The notes beneath the pieces are model-generated. The model saw only the letters and a program-made list of their open reading frames with translations, was not told the origin of the DNA and made no database searches. From Vogesella alkaliphila (GTDB lineage Bacteria; Pseudomonadota; Gammaproteobacteria; Burkholderiales; Chromobacteriaceae), in contig NZ_BMYW01000004.1 in NCBI RefSeq assembly GCF_014652475.1, positions 43,103-107,102 on the forward strand: a DNA stretch of 64,000 nt, read 5' to 3'. Shown one piece after another: positions 38,541-45,885 of the stretch; position 1 is the first letter of the stretch, and each line of letters starts with the position of its first letter. The position numbers and the translations under genes were made by a program.

Positions 38541-38935
38541 GGCGTCGGCTCCAGCAGTTGCAGCGCATTGGACTTGATCAGCGCGTACACCGTCATGCCC
38601 TCATGCAGCGCCAGCGAGTCGCAGGAGCGGCGGGTAATCACCGCGTGCAGCGTGGCACCGCCGCTGTGCAGCGTGACATCGCTGAACAGCGCGCCGTGGC
38701 GGATGGCCACGATGCGGCACGGCAGGCTGTTGCGGATGCTCAGCGTCGGGCACGGCGCGGTGGACAGCGCCACGTCCAGCTCGCGGAACAGCACCTCCAC
38801 CGCTTGCCCGGCCTGCCACGGCGGCAGCGCGGCGCTGGCGAACGCGGTGCAAGGTTGGCCGCACAGCGTCAGCTCCAGCAGGTGCAGGCCGTCGGCGCTG
38901 TGCAGCGCGCGGATGGTCGCCGGCAGCCGGTTCAT
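38537..38935 (-). CDS. Di-Mop (TOBE) molybdate-binding protein, molbindin/ModG-like
   Basis: This 132-residue protein consists of two TOBE/Mop-like repeats. The second half is the clearer one: SIRNSLPCRIVAIRHGALFSDVTLHSGGATLHAVITRRSCDSLALHEGMTVYALIKSNALQLL. The first half (ATIRALHSADGLHLLELTLCGQPCTAFAS) is more divergent. Molbindins store or buffer molybdate in the cytoplasm. It sits between modA and modB with ATGA overlaps on both sides, so it is made in step with the transporter. An exact DUS-like repeat is read CGQP in antisense. Confidence 0.82.
   Translation of the reverse strand: MNRLPATIRALHSADGLHLLELTLCGQPCTAFASAALPPWQAGQAVEVLFRELDVALSTAPCPTLSIRNSLPCRIVAIRHGALFSDVTLHSGGATLHAVITRRSCDSLALHEGMTVYALIKSNALQLLEPTP
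38851..38863 (+). repeat. DUS-like 13-mer inside the molbindin gene
   Basis: Exact, antisense, read CGQP; it falls in the more divergent first half of the protein. Confidence 0.8.
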
Positions 38936-39675
38936 GGCAGACGGTAGCCGTAGCGCTGCAGGATCTGCCGCGCGGCCGGGCCGGACAGGTAGTCGAACAG
39001 CTTGCGCGCGTCCGGATTGGCCGCCGCGGGTTTCAGCAGCACCATGTCCTGCACGATGGGCTGGTGGCTGGCGGCCGGGATGTCCACCCAGCGACCCGCG
39101 CCCTTCATCTGCGGCGCCAGCACCAGCGCCTTGGCGACAAAGCCGGCCTGTGCCGCGCCGCTGACGACGAACTGCGCCGCCTGCGCGATGTTGTCGCCGC
39201 TGACCAGGCGCGGCGTGACGCTGGCGCTCAGCCGGTAGTAGTCCAGCACCCGCAGCGCCTCGCTGCCGTAGGGCGCGGTACGCGGATTGGCGATGGCGAC
39301 CTTGCCGCTGCCGGCGGCCAGCCACTGCTGCCATTGTCTGGGGTTGAACTGCGGGTCTTTCGACCACAGCACCAGCGCGCCCAGCGCGTAGCTCTTGGGC
39401 GCCTGCAGCGTAAAGCCGGCCTGGGCCAGCTTCTGCGGGAACTCGTTATCGGCGGACAGGAACAGTTCGAACGGCGCGCCGTTCATGATCTGGGTGGCGA
39501 TTTTGCCGGAGGAGGCGAACGACGGTTGCACCGCGATGCCGGTGTCGCGGCTGAAGCTGGCGGCGATGTCGGCAAACGCGTACTGCACGTTGGCCGCCAC
39601 CGCCACCTGTACCGGCGCGGCGTTGGCGAAAGCGGCGGCGCACAGCGCCAGCAGCGACAACAGGGTAGGTTTCAT
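38932..39675 (-). CDS. modA: Periplasmic molybdate-binding protein
   Basis: ModA delivers molybdate to ModBC. The 247-residue precursor has a signal peptide MKPTLLSLLALCAAAFANA (cleavage after ANA, about residue 19), then VQVAVAANVQYAFADIAASFSRDTG and PSFASSGKIATQIMNGAPFELFLSADNEFPQKL. These segments carry the oxyanion-binding Ser residues of the ModA fold. The later ALGALVLWSK and VAIANPRTAPYGSEALRVLDYY fit the family. It overlaps the molbindin gene by 4 bases and follows modE by 11 bases. Confidence 0.95.
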   Translation of the reverse strand: MKPTLLSLLALCAAAFANAAPVQVAVAANVQYAFADIAASFSRDTGIAVQPSFASSGKIATQIMNGAPFELFLSADNEFPQKLAQAGFTLQAPKSYALGALVLWSKDPQFNPRQWQQWLAAGSGKVAIANPRTAPYGSEALRVLDYYRLSASVTPRLVSGDNIAQAAQFVVSGAAQAGFVAKALVLAPQMKGAGRWVDIPAASHQPIVQDMVLLKPAAANPDARKLFDYLSGPAARQILQRYGYRLP

Positions 39676-39686
39676 CAGGTTTCCGT

Positions 39687-40442
39687 TCAGTCGAGTATGC
39701 CCAGAATCACGCTCTGGGACGAGAACAGCGCGCACACCGCGTCGTCCACCGCGATGGCGAGGCTGGCCAGGCTGTCGTTGTCGACCATCGCGCACAGGCT
39801 GTAGCCGCCGGGCAGGGTGACGATCACCTCGCTGTTGACCAGGCCGGCGGTGATGCGGCCAACCTTGCCCGGCAGGCGGTTGGCGATGGCGATCTGCGCC
39901 GCCGCCTGCGGCAGTGCCAGGGTGATCCACGACGCCTTGATCAGCGCGATGGCATGGCCGCCTTCGTGCAGCGCCAGCTCGTCGCAGCTTTCACGGGTGA
40001 TCTGCGCCTGCAGCTGGCTGCCGCCGGGCAGGCGCAGGGTGATGGTGTCGTTGACCGCGCCGCGCTGGATGTGGCTGATTTCGCCGGCCAGCTGGTTGCG
40101 TGCCGAGGTGCGCACCGCCAGCCGGCCCAGCAGTGCCAGCGTCTGCCGCTCCTGCATGGATCCGGCCTGCAGCGCGACGCCGGTTTTCTCCCACGCGTCC
40201 AGCAGCTGTTCGCCCAGCGCGGTCAGCCGCGTGCCGCCGCCGCCCTTGCCGCCGGTCAGCCGCGCCACCAGCGGTTGCGGGCTGAGGTTGTTGATGTTGT
40301 CGATGTGCTGCCACGCCGCCTTGTAGCTGAGCTGGCACTGGCGCGCGGCGGCGCTGATCGAGCCGTGCTCGCGGATGGCGCGCAACAGCGCGATGCGCTG
40401 GCCGGTGCCCTTGCCGGCGAACGGGTGCAGCAATTCGCTCAT
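39687..40442 (-). CDS. modE: Molybdate-responsive transcription regulator
   Basis: ModE is a dimeric repressor/activator that binds DNA when loaded with molybdate. The 251-residue protein has the N-terminal winged helix (QRIALLRAIREHGSISAAARQCQLSYKAAWQHIDNINNLSPQPLVARLTGGKGGGGTRLT) and two C-terminal TOBE domains (SARNQLAGEISHIQRGAVNDTITLRLPGG and IANRLPGKVGRITAGLVNSEVIVTLPGG). Domain order and length match E. coli ModE (262). The start at 40442 was chosen by homology; the frame runs 62 codons further into non-coding sequence. It heads the mod operon. An exact DUS-like repeat is read KVGR. Confidence 0.94.
   Translation of the reverse strand: MSELLHPFAGKGTGQRIALLRAIREHGSISAAARQCQLSYKAAWQHIDNINNLSPQPLVARLTGGKGGGGTRLTALGEQLLDAWEKTGVALQAGSMQERQTLALLGRLAVRTSARNQLAGEISHIQRGAVNDTITLRLPGGSQLQAQITRESCDELALHEGGHAIALIKASWITLALPQAAAQIAIANRLPGKVGRITAGLVNSEVIVTLPGGYSLCAMVDNDSLASLAIAVDDAVCALFSSQSVILGILD
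39854..39866 (-). repeat. DUS-like 13-mer inside modE
   Basis: Exact, sense to the gene, read KVGR. Confidence 0.8.
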
Positions 40443-40453
40443 CGCTATTCTTT

Positions 40454-40476
40454 CGCTATTCAAAAACGGGATAACG
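40454..40476. promoter_or_regulatory. Candidate ModE operator before modE
   Basis: CGCTAT (40454-40459) and ATAACG (40471-40476) are imperfect inverted half-sites separated by 11 bp, close to the ModE pattern CGNTAT...ATANCG. The site ends 12 bases before the modE start, suggesting autoregulation. Confidence 0.45.
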
Positions 40477-40487
40477 TTAGCGCGGAA

Positions 40488-40510
40488 CAAGGGGCCGCGC
40501 AAGCCCCTTG
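40488..40510. other. Hairpin in the modE leader region
   Basis: CAAGGGGC / GCCCCTTG with a 7-nt loop and no T-run. It lies between the palindromic element and the ModE site; its role is unknown. Confidence 0.4.
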
Positions 40511-40523
40511 TCATGACGCATCG

Positions 40524-40670
40524 TCTCAAAACCGGTTCAAAGTCTCGCGAGCTAGGGCGAGACAAGGCGAGAACGGCTGAGGAAGCGGAGTTGACATGGG
40601 TCAATGAGCATTCCGAAGCCGTTTTCAACGCGGTATCGCCGAAGCGCAGCAGACATTGAGCAGGTTCTCA
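40524..40670. repeat. Palindromic intergenic element abutting the narL stop (MITE-like)
   Basis: About 147 bp lie between related outer arms, TCTCAAAACCGGTTCAA (40524-40540) and TTGAGCAGGTTCTCA (40656-40670). Nested inverted repeats lie inside: GGCGA / TCGCC, AACGGCT / AGCCGTT (40572-40578, 40617-40623), and a central imperfect palindrome from 40581 to 40614 around TTGACATGGGTCAA. The right arm contains the narL stop codon itself. It codes for nothing recognisable. It resembles dispersed intergenic palindromic elements of Proteobacteria, but this is from memory and untested. Confidence 0.5.
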
Positions 40671-41321
40671 GGCCTTGTCCAGGCCGTGCTCCACCGCGTA
40701 CACCGCCGCCTGCACCCGGCTGCTCAGGCTCAGCTTGCGCAGGATGTTCTGTACGTGCACCTTGATGGTGCTTTCCGCCAGGTCCAGCGCGCGGGCGATT
40801 TCCTTGTTGCTGGCACCGGAGGCGAGGTAGCTGAGCGTTTCGCGCTCGCGCGGCGTCAGGCTGTCCAGTTCCTGGTTGCGCGGTTCGGCGGCCGGCGCGC
40901 GCAGACGCGCCACCAGCTTGGCGGTCATCTCCGGCGACAGCACGCTGTCGCCGTCCACCGCGCGGCGGATACTGCTGAGCAGGAAGTCGGCGTTGATGTT
41001 CTTCAGCAGATAGCCGCGCGCGCCGCTCTTCATGCACTCGGCGAGGTCTTCGCCGTCCTCGGACACGGTCAGCATCAGCACCGCCAGCTGCGGCTGGGTG
41101 ACCAGGATCTGCGACAGCGCGTCGCGGCCGTGCATCACCGGCATGTCCAGGTCCAGCAGCACCACGTCGGGCTTGAGCTGTTCGGCCAGCTTGACGCCTT
41201 CCAGCCCGTCGGCGGCCTCGCCGATGACCTCGAAATCCGGCTGGCGTTGCAGCAGCGCCTTGAGGCCGCTGCGGAACAGGGTGTGGTCGTCGACCAGTAG
41301 GATACGGATGGCAGTACTCAT
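40668..41321 (-). CDS. narL: Nitrate/nitrite response regulator
   Basis: NarL is the output regulator of the nitrate two-component system. The 217-residue protein has a receiver domain (ILLVDDHTLFRSGLKALL, phosphorylated Asp in VVLLDLDMP near residue 57, Lys in YLLKN near residue 107) and a LuxR-type helix-turn-helix (LTPRERETLSYLASGASNKEIARALDLAESTIKVHVQNILRKL). The opening MSTAIRILLVDDH and the DNA-binding helix are typical of NarL. It overlaps narX by 4 bases. Confidence 0.95.
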   Translation of the reverse strand: MSTAIRILLVDDHTLFRSGLKALLQRQPDFEVIGEAADGLEGVKLAEQLKPDVVLLDLDMPVMHGRDALSQILVTQPQLAVLMLTVSEDGEDLAECMKSGARGYLLKNINADFLLSSIRRAVDGDSVLSPEMTAKLVARLRAPAAEPRNQELDSLTPRERETLSYLASGASNKEIARALDLAESTIKVHVQNILRKLSLSSRVQAAVYAVEHGLDKA

Positions 41322-43219
41322 GCGGCTTGTCTTTCTGTGTGCGGCAGGGTGAGGGTGACGGTGGTGCCGCCGCCCTCCCGGTTTTCGATCTGGATGCGGG
41401 CGTTGATGCGCGATGCCCGCTCTTGCATGATGGACATGCCGACGTGGCGTGCCTGGCGCGCGGCCAGCACCGCGGCGTCAAAGCCGCAGCCGTCGTCGCT
41501 GATGCGCATCACGAAGTCGTCGTGGTTGTCGATGTCGATGTCGACGCGGTGCGCCTGCGCGTGCTTGCGCACGTTGGACAGCGCCTCCTGCAGGATGAAG
41601 ATCACCTGCAGCTGCTGTTCCGGGTTCAGCGGCAGGCCGTTGCCGCGCAGCTGGTACTGGGTCAGCACCCGTGCCTGCTGCTCGAAGCGCTTGAGCAGGG
41701 TGTTGACCGCGTCGGGGAAGTCTTCCTTGCTGATGCGGGTGCGGAAGTTGAGCAGCAGCTCGCGCACGTCCTCGTAGCACTCCTGCACCCCGGTCTTGAT
41801 GAAAGCCAGGTTCTCGCGCGCCTGCTCGTCCTGGGTATCGCCGAGCGCGCTTTCCAGCATCTGCACCTGCAGGTTGAGGAAGGACAGCGACTGCGCGATG
41901 CTGTCGTGCAGGCCCTGCGCCATCAGGTTGCGCTCTTCCGATACCGCAAACTGGCGGTCGCGGGCGGCGAGACGCAGGTTCTCGATGGCGACGCCGAGGT
42001 GGCTGCCCAGCGTCTCGATCAGGAACTGCTCCTGCGCGCTGAGGCGGGTGTCGTCGCGGAAATAGAGGGTGAAGATGCCGACATTCTGCTGGTTGACGCG
42101 GATGTGGAAGATCGACACGCTGCGGAAACCGGCGCGCTCGCAGTGCTTCTGCTCCTTTTGCGGCAGCTCGCGGAACAGGCGGATCACCGAGCTGGGCTGC
42201 TCGACGGCGGCGCCGCAGTAGCAGCTGTCGATGTGGGCGCAGTCGTGGGTGTGGATCATGCCGTCCGGCAGACCGATCTGCGCCACCGGTTCCAGCTTGC
42301 CGCGCTTGCTGTCGACGATGCGCACGCTGGCGGCGTCGGCATTGGTCAGCTGGATCAGGCGCTCGATGAAGCCCTTGCACATGGTGTTGAGGTCGTGCGA
42401 TTCGTGCAGGTAGGCGGTGACGCCGTACAGCGTGGTCAGCTGGCGGTTTTTCTCGTCCAGCGAGCGCGTCTTGTCACGCACCTTGTCTTCCAGCGTCGCG
42501 TACAGCTCCTGCAGGCGGCCGGCCATCTGGTTGAAGCCGGCGGACAGGACGGCGAATTCGTCGTTGCCGACCACCGGCACCCGGGTCGCCAGCTCGCCGT
42601 CGCGCACCTGCACGATGGCGTCGCCCAGCTCGTTCAGCGGGCGGATGATCAGCAGGAACATCAGGTACATCATGGTGATGGCGCCGATGATGGCCATCGC
42701 CATCAGCGTCATCTGGAAGAAGCGCAGCAGCGTGGTATTGCGCGCGTTGTCCTCTTCCACCAGCCGCACCAGCTTGTCGATGCGGTTGACGAAGGCGCCC
42801 AGGTCGACGCGGCTGGTATTGCGCCGCGGGTCGCGCTGCGCCTGTTCCAGTTTCGGCAGCATCTGGTGCTGCCAGTAGTTGGCGATTTCCGCCGCCTGCG
42901 AGCGCACTTCGGCGTTGTCGGGCAGGAACAGCGGCCGCGCCGGGTCGCCCTTGCGCAGTCGTGCCATGGTGTCGTTGAACAGGGCGGCTTCCTGCTGGAC
43001 CTGGTCCGGGGCGGCACCTTCGCTGACCAGTAGCGCGACGCGGTAGCTGCGCATGCGCAGGCTGCCGGCGTCGTTGATGGCGGCGGCGCCGCCTTCCAGT
43101 TTCCACGACAGCACCAGGGTGTAGCCGATGGAGGTCATCGCCAGCACCAGCCAGACGATGGTCAGGATCAGCAGCTTGCTGGACAGGCTGCGTACGGAGG
43201 GTGGGGCGGGCAGGGGCAT
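41318..43219 (-). CDS. narX: Nitrate/nitrite sensor histidine kinase
   Basis: NarX senses periplasmic nitrate and controls NarL. The 633-residue protein has membrane helix 1 (LLILTIVWLVLAMTSIGYTLVLS, residues 16-38), then the nitrate-binding P-box GGAAAINDAGSLRMRSYR (residues 43-60). The periplasmic helical domain, membrane helix 2 (LMAMAIIGAITMMYLMFLLII), HAMP, a cysteine-containing GAF-like module (HTHDCAHIDSCYCGAAVEQ), the HisKA_3 dimerisation helix with the phospho-His (QGLHDSIAQSLSFL) and an HATPase domain (DDGCGFD) follow. All elements are intact. It lies 23 bases after moaC. Confidence 0.95.
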   Translation of the reverse strand: MPLPAPPSVRSLSSKLLILTIVWLVLAMTSIGYTLVLSWKLEGGAAAINDAGSLRMRSYRVALLVSEGAAPDQVQQEAALFNDTMARLRKGDPARPLFLPDNAEVRSQAAEIANYWQHQMLPKLEQAQRDPRRNTSRVDLGAFVNRIDKLVRLVEEDNARNTTLLRFFQMTLMAMAIIGAITMMYLMFLLIIRPLNELGDAIVQVRDGELATRVPVVGNDEFAVLSAGFNQMAGRLQELYATLEDKVRDKTRSLDEKNRQLTTLYGVTAYLHESHDLNTMCKGFIERLIQLTNADAASVRIVDSKRGKLEPVAQIGLPDGMIHTHDCAHIDSCYCGAAVEQPSSVIRLFRELPQKEQKHCERAGFRSVSIFHIRVNQQNVGIFTLYFRDDTRLSAQEQFLIETLGSHLGVAIENLRLAARDRQFAVSEERNLMAQGLHDSIAQSLSFLNLQVQMLESALGDTQDEQARENLAFIKTGVQECYEDVRELLLNFRTRISKEDFPDAVNTLLKRFEQQARVLTQYQLRGNGLPLNPEQQLQVIFILQEALSNVRKHAQAHRVDIDIDNHDDFVMRISDDGCGFDAAVLAARQARHVGMSIMQERASRINARIQIENREGGGTTVTLTLPHTERQAA

Positions 43220-43242
43220 GGCTTAGGTCGTCCGGCGTATGG

Positions 43243-43749
43243 TCAGCAGGGAGCGCGCGGCGCAGAATCGTCGCTGTCGGCTTGCCAGTGGCCGCTCTTG
43301 CCGCCCTGTTTTTCCAGCAGGCGCACGCCGTCGATCTGCATGCCGCGGTCTACCGCCTTCAGCATGTCGTAGACGGTGAGCAGGCCGGCCATCACGCCGC
43401 TGAGCGCTTCCATTTCCACGCCGGTACGGCCCACGGTCTCGCTGGTGACGAAAATGTCCACCCGCGACAGCGCCTCATCCACGCTAAAATCGACGTTGAC
43501 GCGGGTCAGCGCCAGCGGGTGGCACAGCGGAATCAGGTTCGCGGTTTGCTTGGTACCCTGAATGGCGGCCAGGCGGGCGATGCTGATGACGTCGCCCTTC
43601 TTGGCGTTGCCGCCCTGCAGCAGCGCGAAGGTGGCCGGCAGCATGGTGATATGACCGGTGGCCACCGCCACGCGGCGGGTTTCCGGCTTGTCGCCGACGT
43701 CGACCATGTGGGCCTGGCCGGCGGCATTGAAGTGGGTAAGCGGATTCAT
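43243..43749 (-). CDS. moaC: Cyclic pyranopterin monophosphate synthase
   Basis: MoaC converts the MoaA product to cyclic pyranopterin monophosphate in molybdopterin synthesis. The 168-residue protein begins [21 protein letters not shown], aligning with E. coli MSQLTHINAAGEAHMVDV, and contains [35 protein letters not shown] and [29 protein letters not shown] with the active-site Lys and Asp. The start was set by this alignment; an ATG three codons earlier (43758) is possible. It is first in a unit with narX and narL. The divergent neighbour mobB starts 77 bases away. Confidence 0.95.
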   Translation of the reverse strand: MNPLTHFNAAGQAHMVDVGDKPETRRVAVATGHITMLPATFALLQGGNAKKGDVISIARLAAIQGTKQTANLIPLCHPLALTRVNVDFSVDEALSRVDIFVTSETVGRTGVEMEALSGVMAGLLTVYDMLKAVDRGMQIDGVRLLEKQGGKSGHWQADSDDSAPRAPC

Positions 43750-43826
43750 CTGGATCATCGGGAGTGGAGTCTGGTTGAACGATAGCGCCGTATGGCGTAG
43801 ACCACAATCCACCAAAGGGAGAGGGT

Positions 43827-44321
43827 ATGCAAAAAGTGCTGGGCATTGCCGGCTGGTCCGGCAGTGGCAAAACCACGCTGATCGGCGCGCTGTTGCCGCG
43901 ACTGGCCGCGCGCGGGCTGACGGTGTCGGTGATCAAGCACAGCCACCACGACATCGAGCTGGACGTGGCCGGCAAGGACAGCCAGCGCCACCGCGCCAGC
44001 GGCGCGCACGAGGTGATGGTGGTGTCGCCCAACCGCTTCGGCCTGTTTGCCGAGACGCCGCAAGCGTTGACGCTGGAGCAGCAGCTGTCAAGGTTGGCCG
44101 CAGTCGACCTGGTGCTGCTGGAGGGCCAGAAAACACTGCCGGTGCCGCGCATCGAGGTGCACCGCACCGCCTGCGCCAAGCCGTGGCTGTACCCGGACGA
44201 CCCGTTCGTGATCGCGCTGGCCAGCGACTGCGCCGCCGAAACCGATTTGCCGCAATTGCCGCTGGACGACCACGCCGCGATTGCCGATTTTATTGCCAAC
44301 TGGCTGAAGGATTCTGCATGA
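43827..44321 (+). CDS. mobB: Molybdopterin-guanine dinucleotide biosynthesis adapter protein
   Basis: MobB is a GTP-binding protein that assists MobA in forming the guanine dinucleotide cofactor. The 164-residue protein has the P-loop [18 protein letters not shown] near residue 9, the family motif [25 protein letters not shown] and Walker [23 protein letters not shown] precedes the start. Its stop overlaps the next start (ATGA). An exact DUS-like repeat is read RLAA. Confidence 0.93.
   Translation: MQKVLGIAGWSGSGKTTLIGALLPRLAARGLTVSVIKHSHHDIELDVAGKDSQRHRASGAHEVMVVSPNRFGLFAETPQALTLEQQLSRLAAVDLVLLEGQKTLPVPRIEVHRTACAKPWLYPDDPFVIALASDCAAETDLPQLPLDDHAAIADFIANWLKDSA
44090..44102 (+). repeat. DUS-like 13-mer inside mobB
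   Basis: Exact, sense, read RLAA, directly before Walker B. Confidence 0.8.
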
Positions 44322-44569
44322 GCATCACGCTACTGTATTTTGGTGTCCTCAAGGACACGCTGGGCTGCAGCACGGAAACGCTGGCCTGGGACGGCGGCAC
44401 CGCCGCCACCTTGCTGGACCTGCTGCGCGGCCGCGGCGAGGACTGGTCGCAGGCGCTGGCGCCGGGCAAGGTGTTCCGCCTGGTGGTCAACCAGCAGATC
44501 GTGCGCGGCGACGCGGCGATTCCGGACGGCGCCGAGGTCGGCATCCTGCCGCCCGTGACCGGGGGCTGA
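44318..44569 (+). CDS. moaD: Molybdopterin synthase small subunit
   Basis: MoaD carries the sulfur that forms the dithiolene of molybdopterin. The 83-residue ubiquitin-like protein starts [16 protein letters not shown] and ends in the Gly-Gly (PPVTGG) that is adenylated and thiocarboxylated by MoeB and a sulfur donor. [26 protein letters not shown] is the classical C-terminal run. It overlaps mobB by 4 bases and is one base from moaE. Confidence 0.95.
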   Translation: MSITLLYFGVLKDTLGCSTETLAWDGGTAATLLDLLRGRGEDWSQALAPGKVFRLVVNQQIVRGDAAIPDGAEVGILPPVTGG

Positions 44570-44570
44570 C

Positions 44571-45032
44571 ATGTACTGCGACATTACCGTCCAAACCGCC
44601 ACCTTCGACCTTGGCGCCGAAGAGCTGGCGCTGCGCGCGCACGCCGGCGACGCCGGGGCGCTGGTGGCCTTCCAGGGCATGGTGCGCGCCCACGACGAGG
44701 CCGTGCCGCTGGCGGCGCTGTTTCTCGAACACTACCCCAGCGTGACCGAGGCCGAGATCCGCCGCATCGCCGAGCAGGCCGCCGCGCGCTGGCCGCTGAG
44801 CGCCTGCCGCGTCATCCATCGCGTCGGGGCGCTGGCGCCGGGCGAGCCCATCGTGCTGGTGATCGTCGCCGCCGGCCACCGTGCCGGCGCCTTTGCCGCC
44901 GCCGAATACCTGATGGACTATCTGAAAACGCAGGCCCCATTCTGGAAGCGCGAGGATTTTGTCGACGGCAGCAGCCGCTGGGTCGAGGCCAAGGCCAGCG
45001 ACGACGCGGCATGCGAGCGCTGGCATGACTGA
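44571..45032 (+). CDS. moaE: Molybdopterin synthase catalytic subunit
   Basis: MoaE transfers two sulfurs from MoaD to precursor Z. The 153-residue protein shows GALVAFQGMVRAHDEAVPLAALFLEHYPSVTEAEIRRIAEQA, HRVGALAPGEPIVLVIVAAGHRAGAFAAAEYLMDYLKTQAPFWKRE, with the catalytic Lys region near KTQAPFWKRE. Length and motifs match the family. It overlaps mobA by 8 bases, so translation is coupled. Confidence 0.95.
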   Translation: MYCDITVQTATFDLGAEELALRAHAGDAGALVAFQGMVRAHDEAVPLAALFLEHYPSVTEAEIRRIAEQAAARWPLSACRVIHRVGALAPGEPIVLVIVAAGHRAGAFAAAEYLMDYLKTQAPFWKREDFVDGSSRWVEAKASDDAACERWHD

Positions 45033-45612
45033 TCACGTCGCGGTGCTGCTGCTGGCCGGGGGTGAGGGCCGGCGCATGGGCGGTCAGGACAAGGGGCTGC
45101 TGCCGTGGTGCGGCCAACCCTTGTATCGCCACGTGCTGGCACGGCTGGCGCCGCAGGCCGGCTGGCTGGCGATCAGCGCCAACCGTCATCCGGACGACTA
45201 CGCGGCCAGCGGCCACGACGTGTTTGCCGACGCGGCGGCCTGGCAGGGCATGGGGCCGCTGGCTGGGGTCGCCACCCTGGCGGACAAGCTGCCGGACGGC
45301 ATCGACTACGTGCAGCTGGTGCCGTGCGACGCACCCTTGCTGCCGGCCGATCTGGTGGCGCGGCAGCTGGCCATCCTGCAGGCAGAGCGTCGCGCCGACG
45401 CCTGCTGTCCCTACACCATCAACGGGCCGCAGCCGGTGTGCGCGCTGCTGCGCCGCAGCGCGCTGGCGCGGCTGCCGGACTATCTGGCTAGCGGTAGCCG
45501 CAGCCTGCGCGGCTTTCTCGCGCTGCTGGATTGCCGCATCGTCAACTTCGACGATACCCGCGCCTTCAGCAATCTCAACGATCCGCAGTCGCTGGCCAGT
45601 CTCGGCCAGTAG
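45025..45612 (+). CDS. mobA: Molybdenum cofactor guanylyltransferase
   Basis: MobA adds GMP to molybdopterin, giving the bis-MGD form used by NarG and FdoG. The 195-residue protein begins MTDHVAVLLLAGGEGRRMGGQDKGLLPWCGQPLYRHVL, with the LAGGxGRRMGGxDKG nucleotide-binding loop, and has VQLVPCDAPLLPADLV in the metal-binding strand. The start at 45025 was set by homology, inside the moaE 3' end. A one-base-expanded DUS-like variant (TGCGGCCAACCCTT, 45109-45122) is read CGQPL, within the conserved first motif. Confidence 0.95.
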   Translation: MTDHVAVLLLAGGEGRRMGGQDKGLLPWCGQPLYRHVLARLAPQAGWLAISANRHPDDYAASGHDVFADAAAWQGMGPLAGVATLADKLPDGIDYVQLVPCDAPLLPADLVARQLAILQAERRADACCPYTINGPQPVCALLRRSALARLPDYLASGSRSLRGFLALLDCRIVNFDDTRAFSNLNDPQSLASLGQ

Positions 45613-45629
45613 GCAAGTGCAGTCAGTCC

Positions 45630-45677
45630 GCAAAGCATTGCGGCCAACCTTGTGCAAGGTTGGCCGCAATACTTTGC
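45630..45677. terminator. Large hairpin of two exact DUS-like repeats after mobA
   Basis: TGCGGCCAACCTT (45639-45651) and AAGGTTGGCCGCA (45656-45668) sit in a 16-bp stem with a 2-nt loop, extended past one mismatch by GCAAAG / CTTTGC. There is no T-run, but its position right after the operon suggests transcript ending or 3' protection. Confidence 0.75.
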
Positions 45678-45838
45678 AGGCGCCGGTTGACCGCCTGTCC
45701 CAATGCCGGGCGTTGGCGGTGACTTGCTGCCTGGCTTGTGCCAGATGCGCCCTGGATAACGTGCCGGTGGTGATTGCATCACGATCAAGACCGGGGCCGA
45801 TGGCGATCCGAGAGGTCCTTGATTCCAGCGGCAGATGC

Positions 45839-45864
45839 AAAAAATGGCGCCACGAGGGCGCCAT
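45839..45864 (-). terminator. Terminator of the moaA-can unit
   Basis: On the minus strand ATGGCGCC / GGCGCCAT with a 5-nt loop is followed by TTTTTT, 21 bases past the stop. Confidence 0.85.
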
Positions 45865-45885
45865 ATCGCATGCGAGGAACGGGAT

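Noticed and set aside
37015..38568. A continuous minus-strand frame of 517 codons seeming to fuse modB and modC
   Set aside because: The upstream half is the wrong frame of modB. ModC begins at 37869 with MIEFSLQ, and ModB is complete in another frame.
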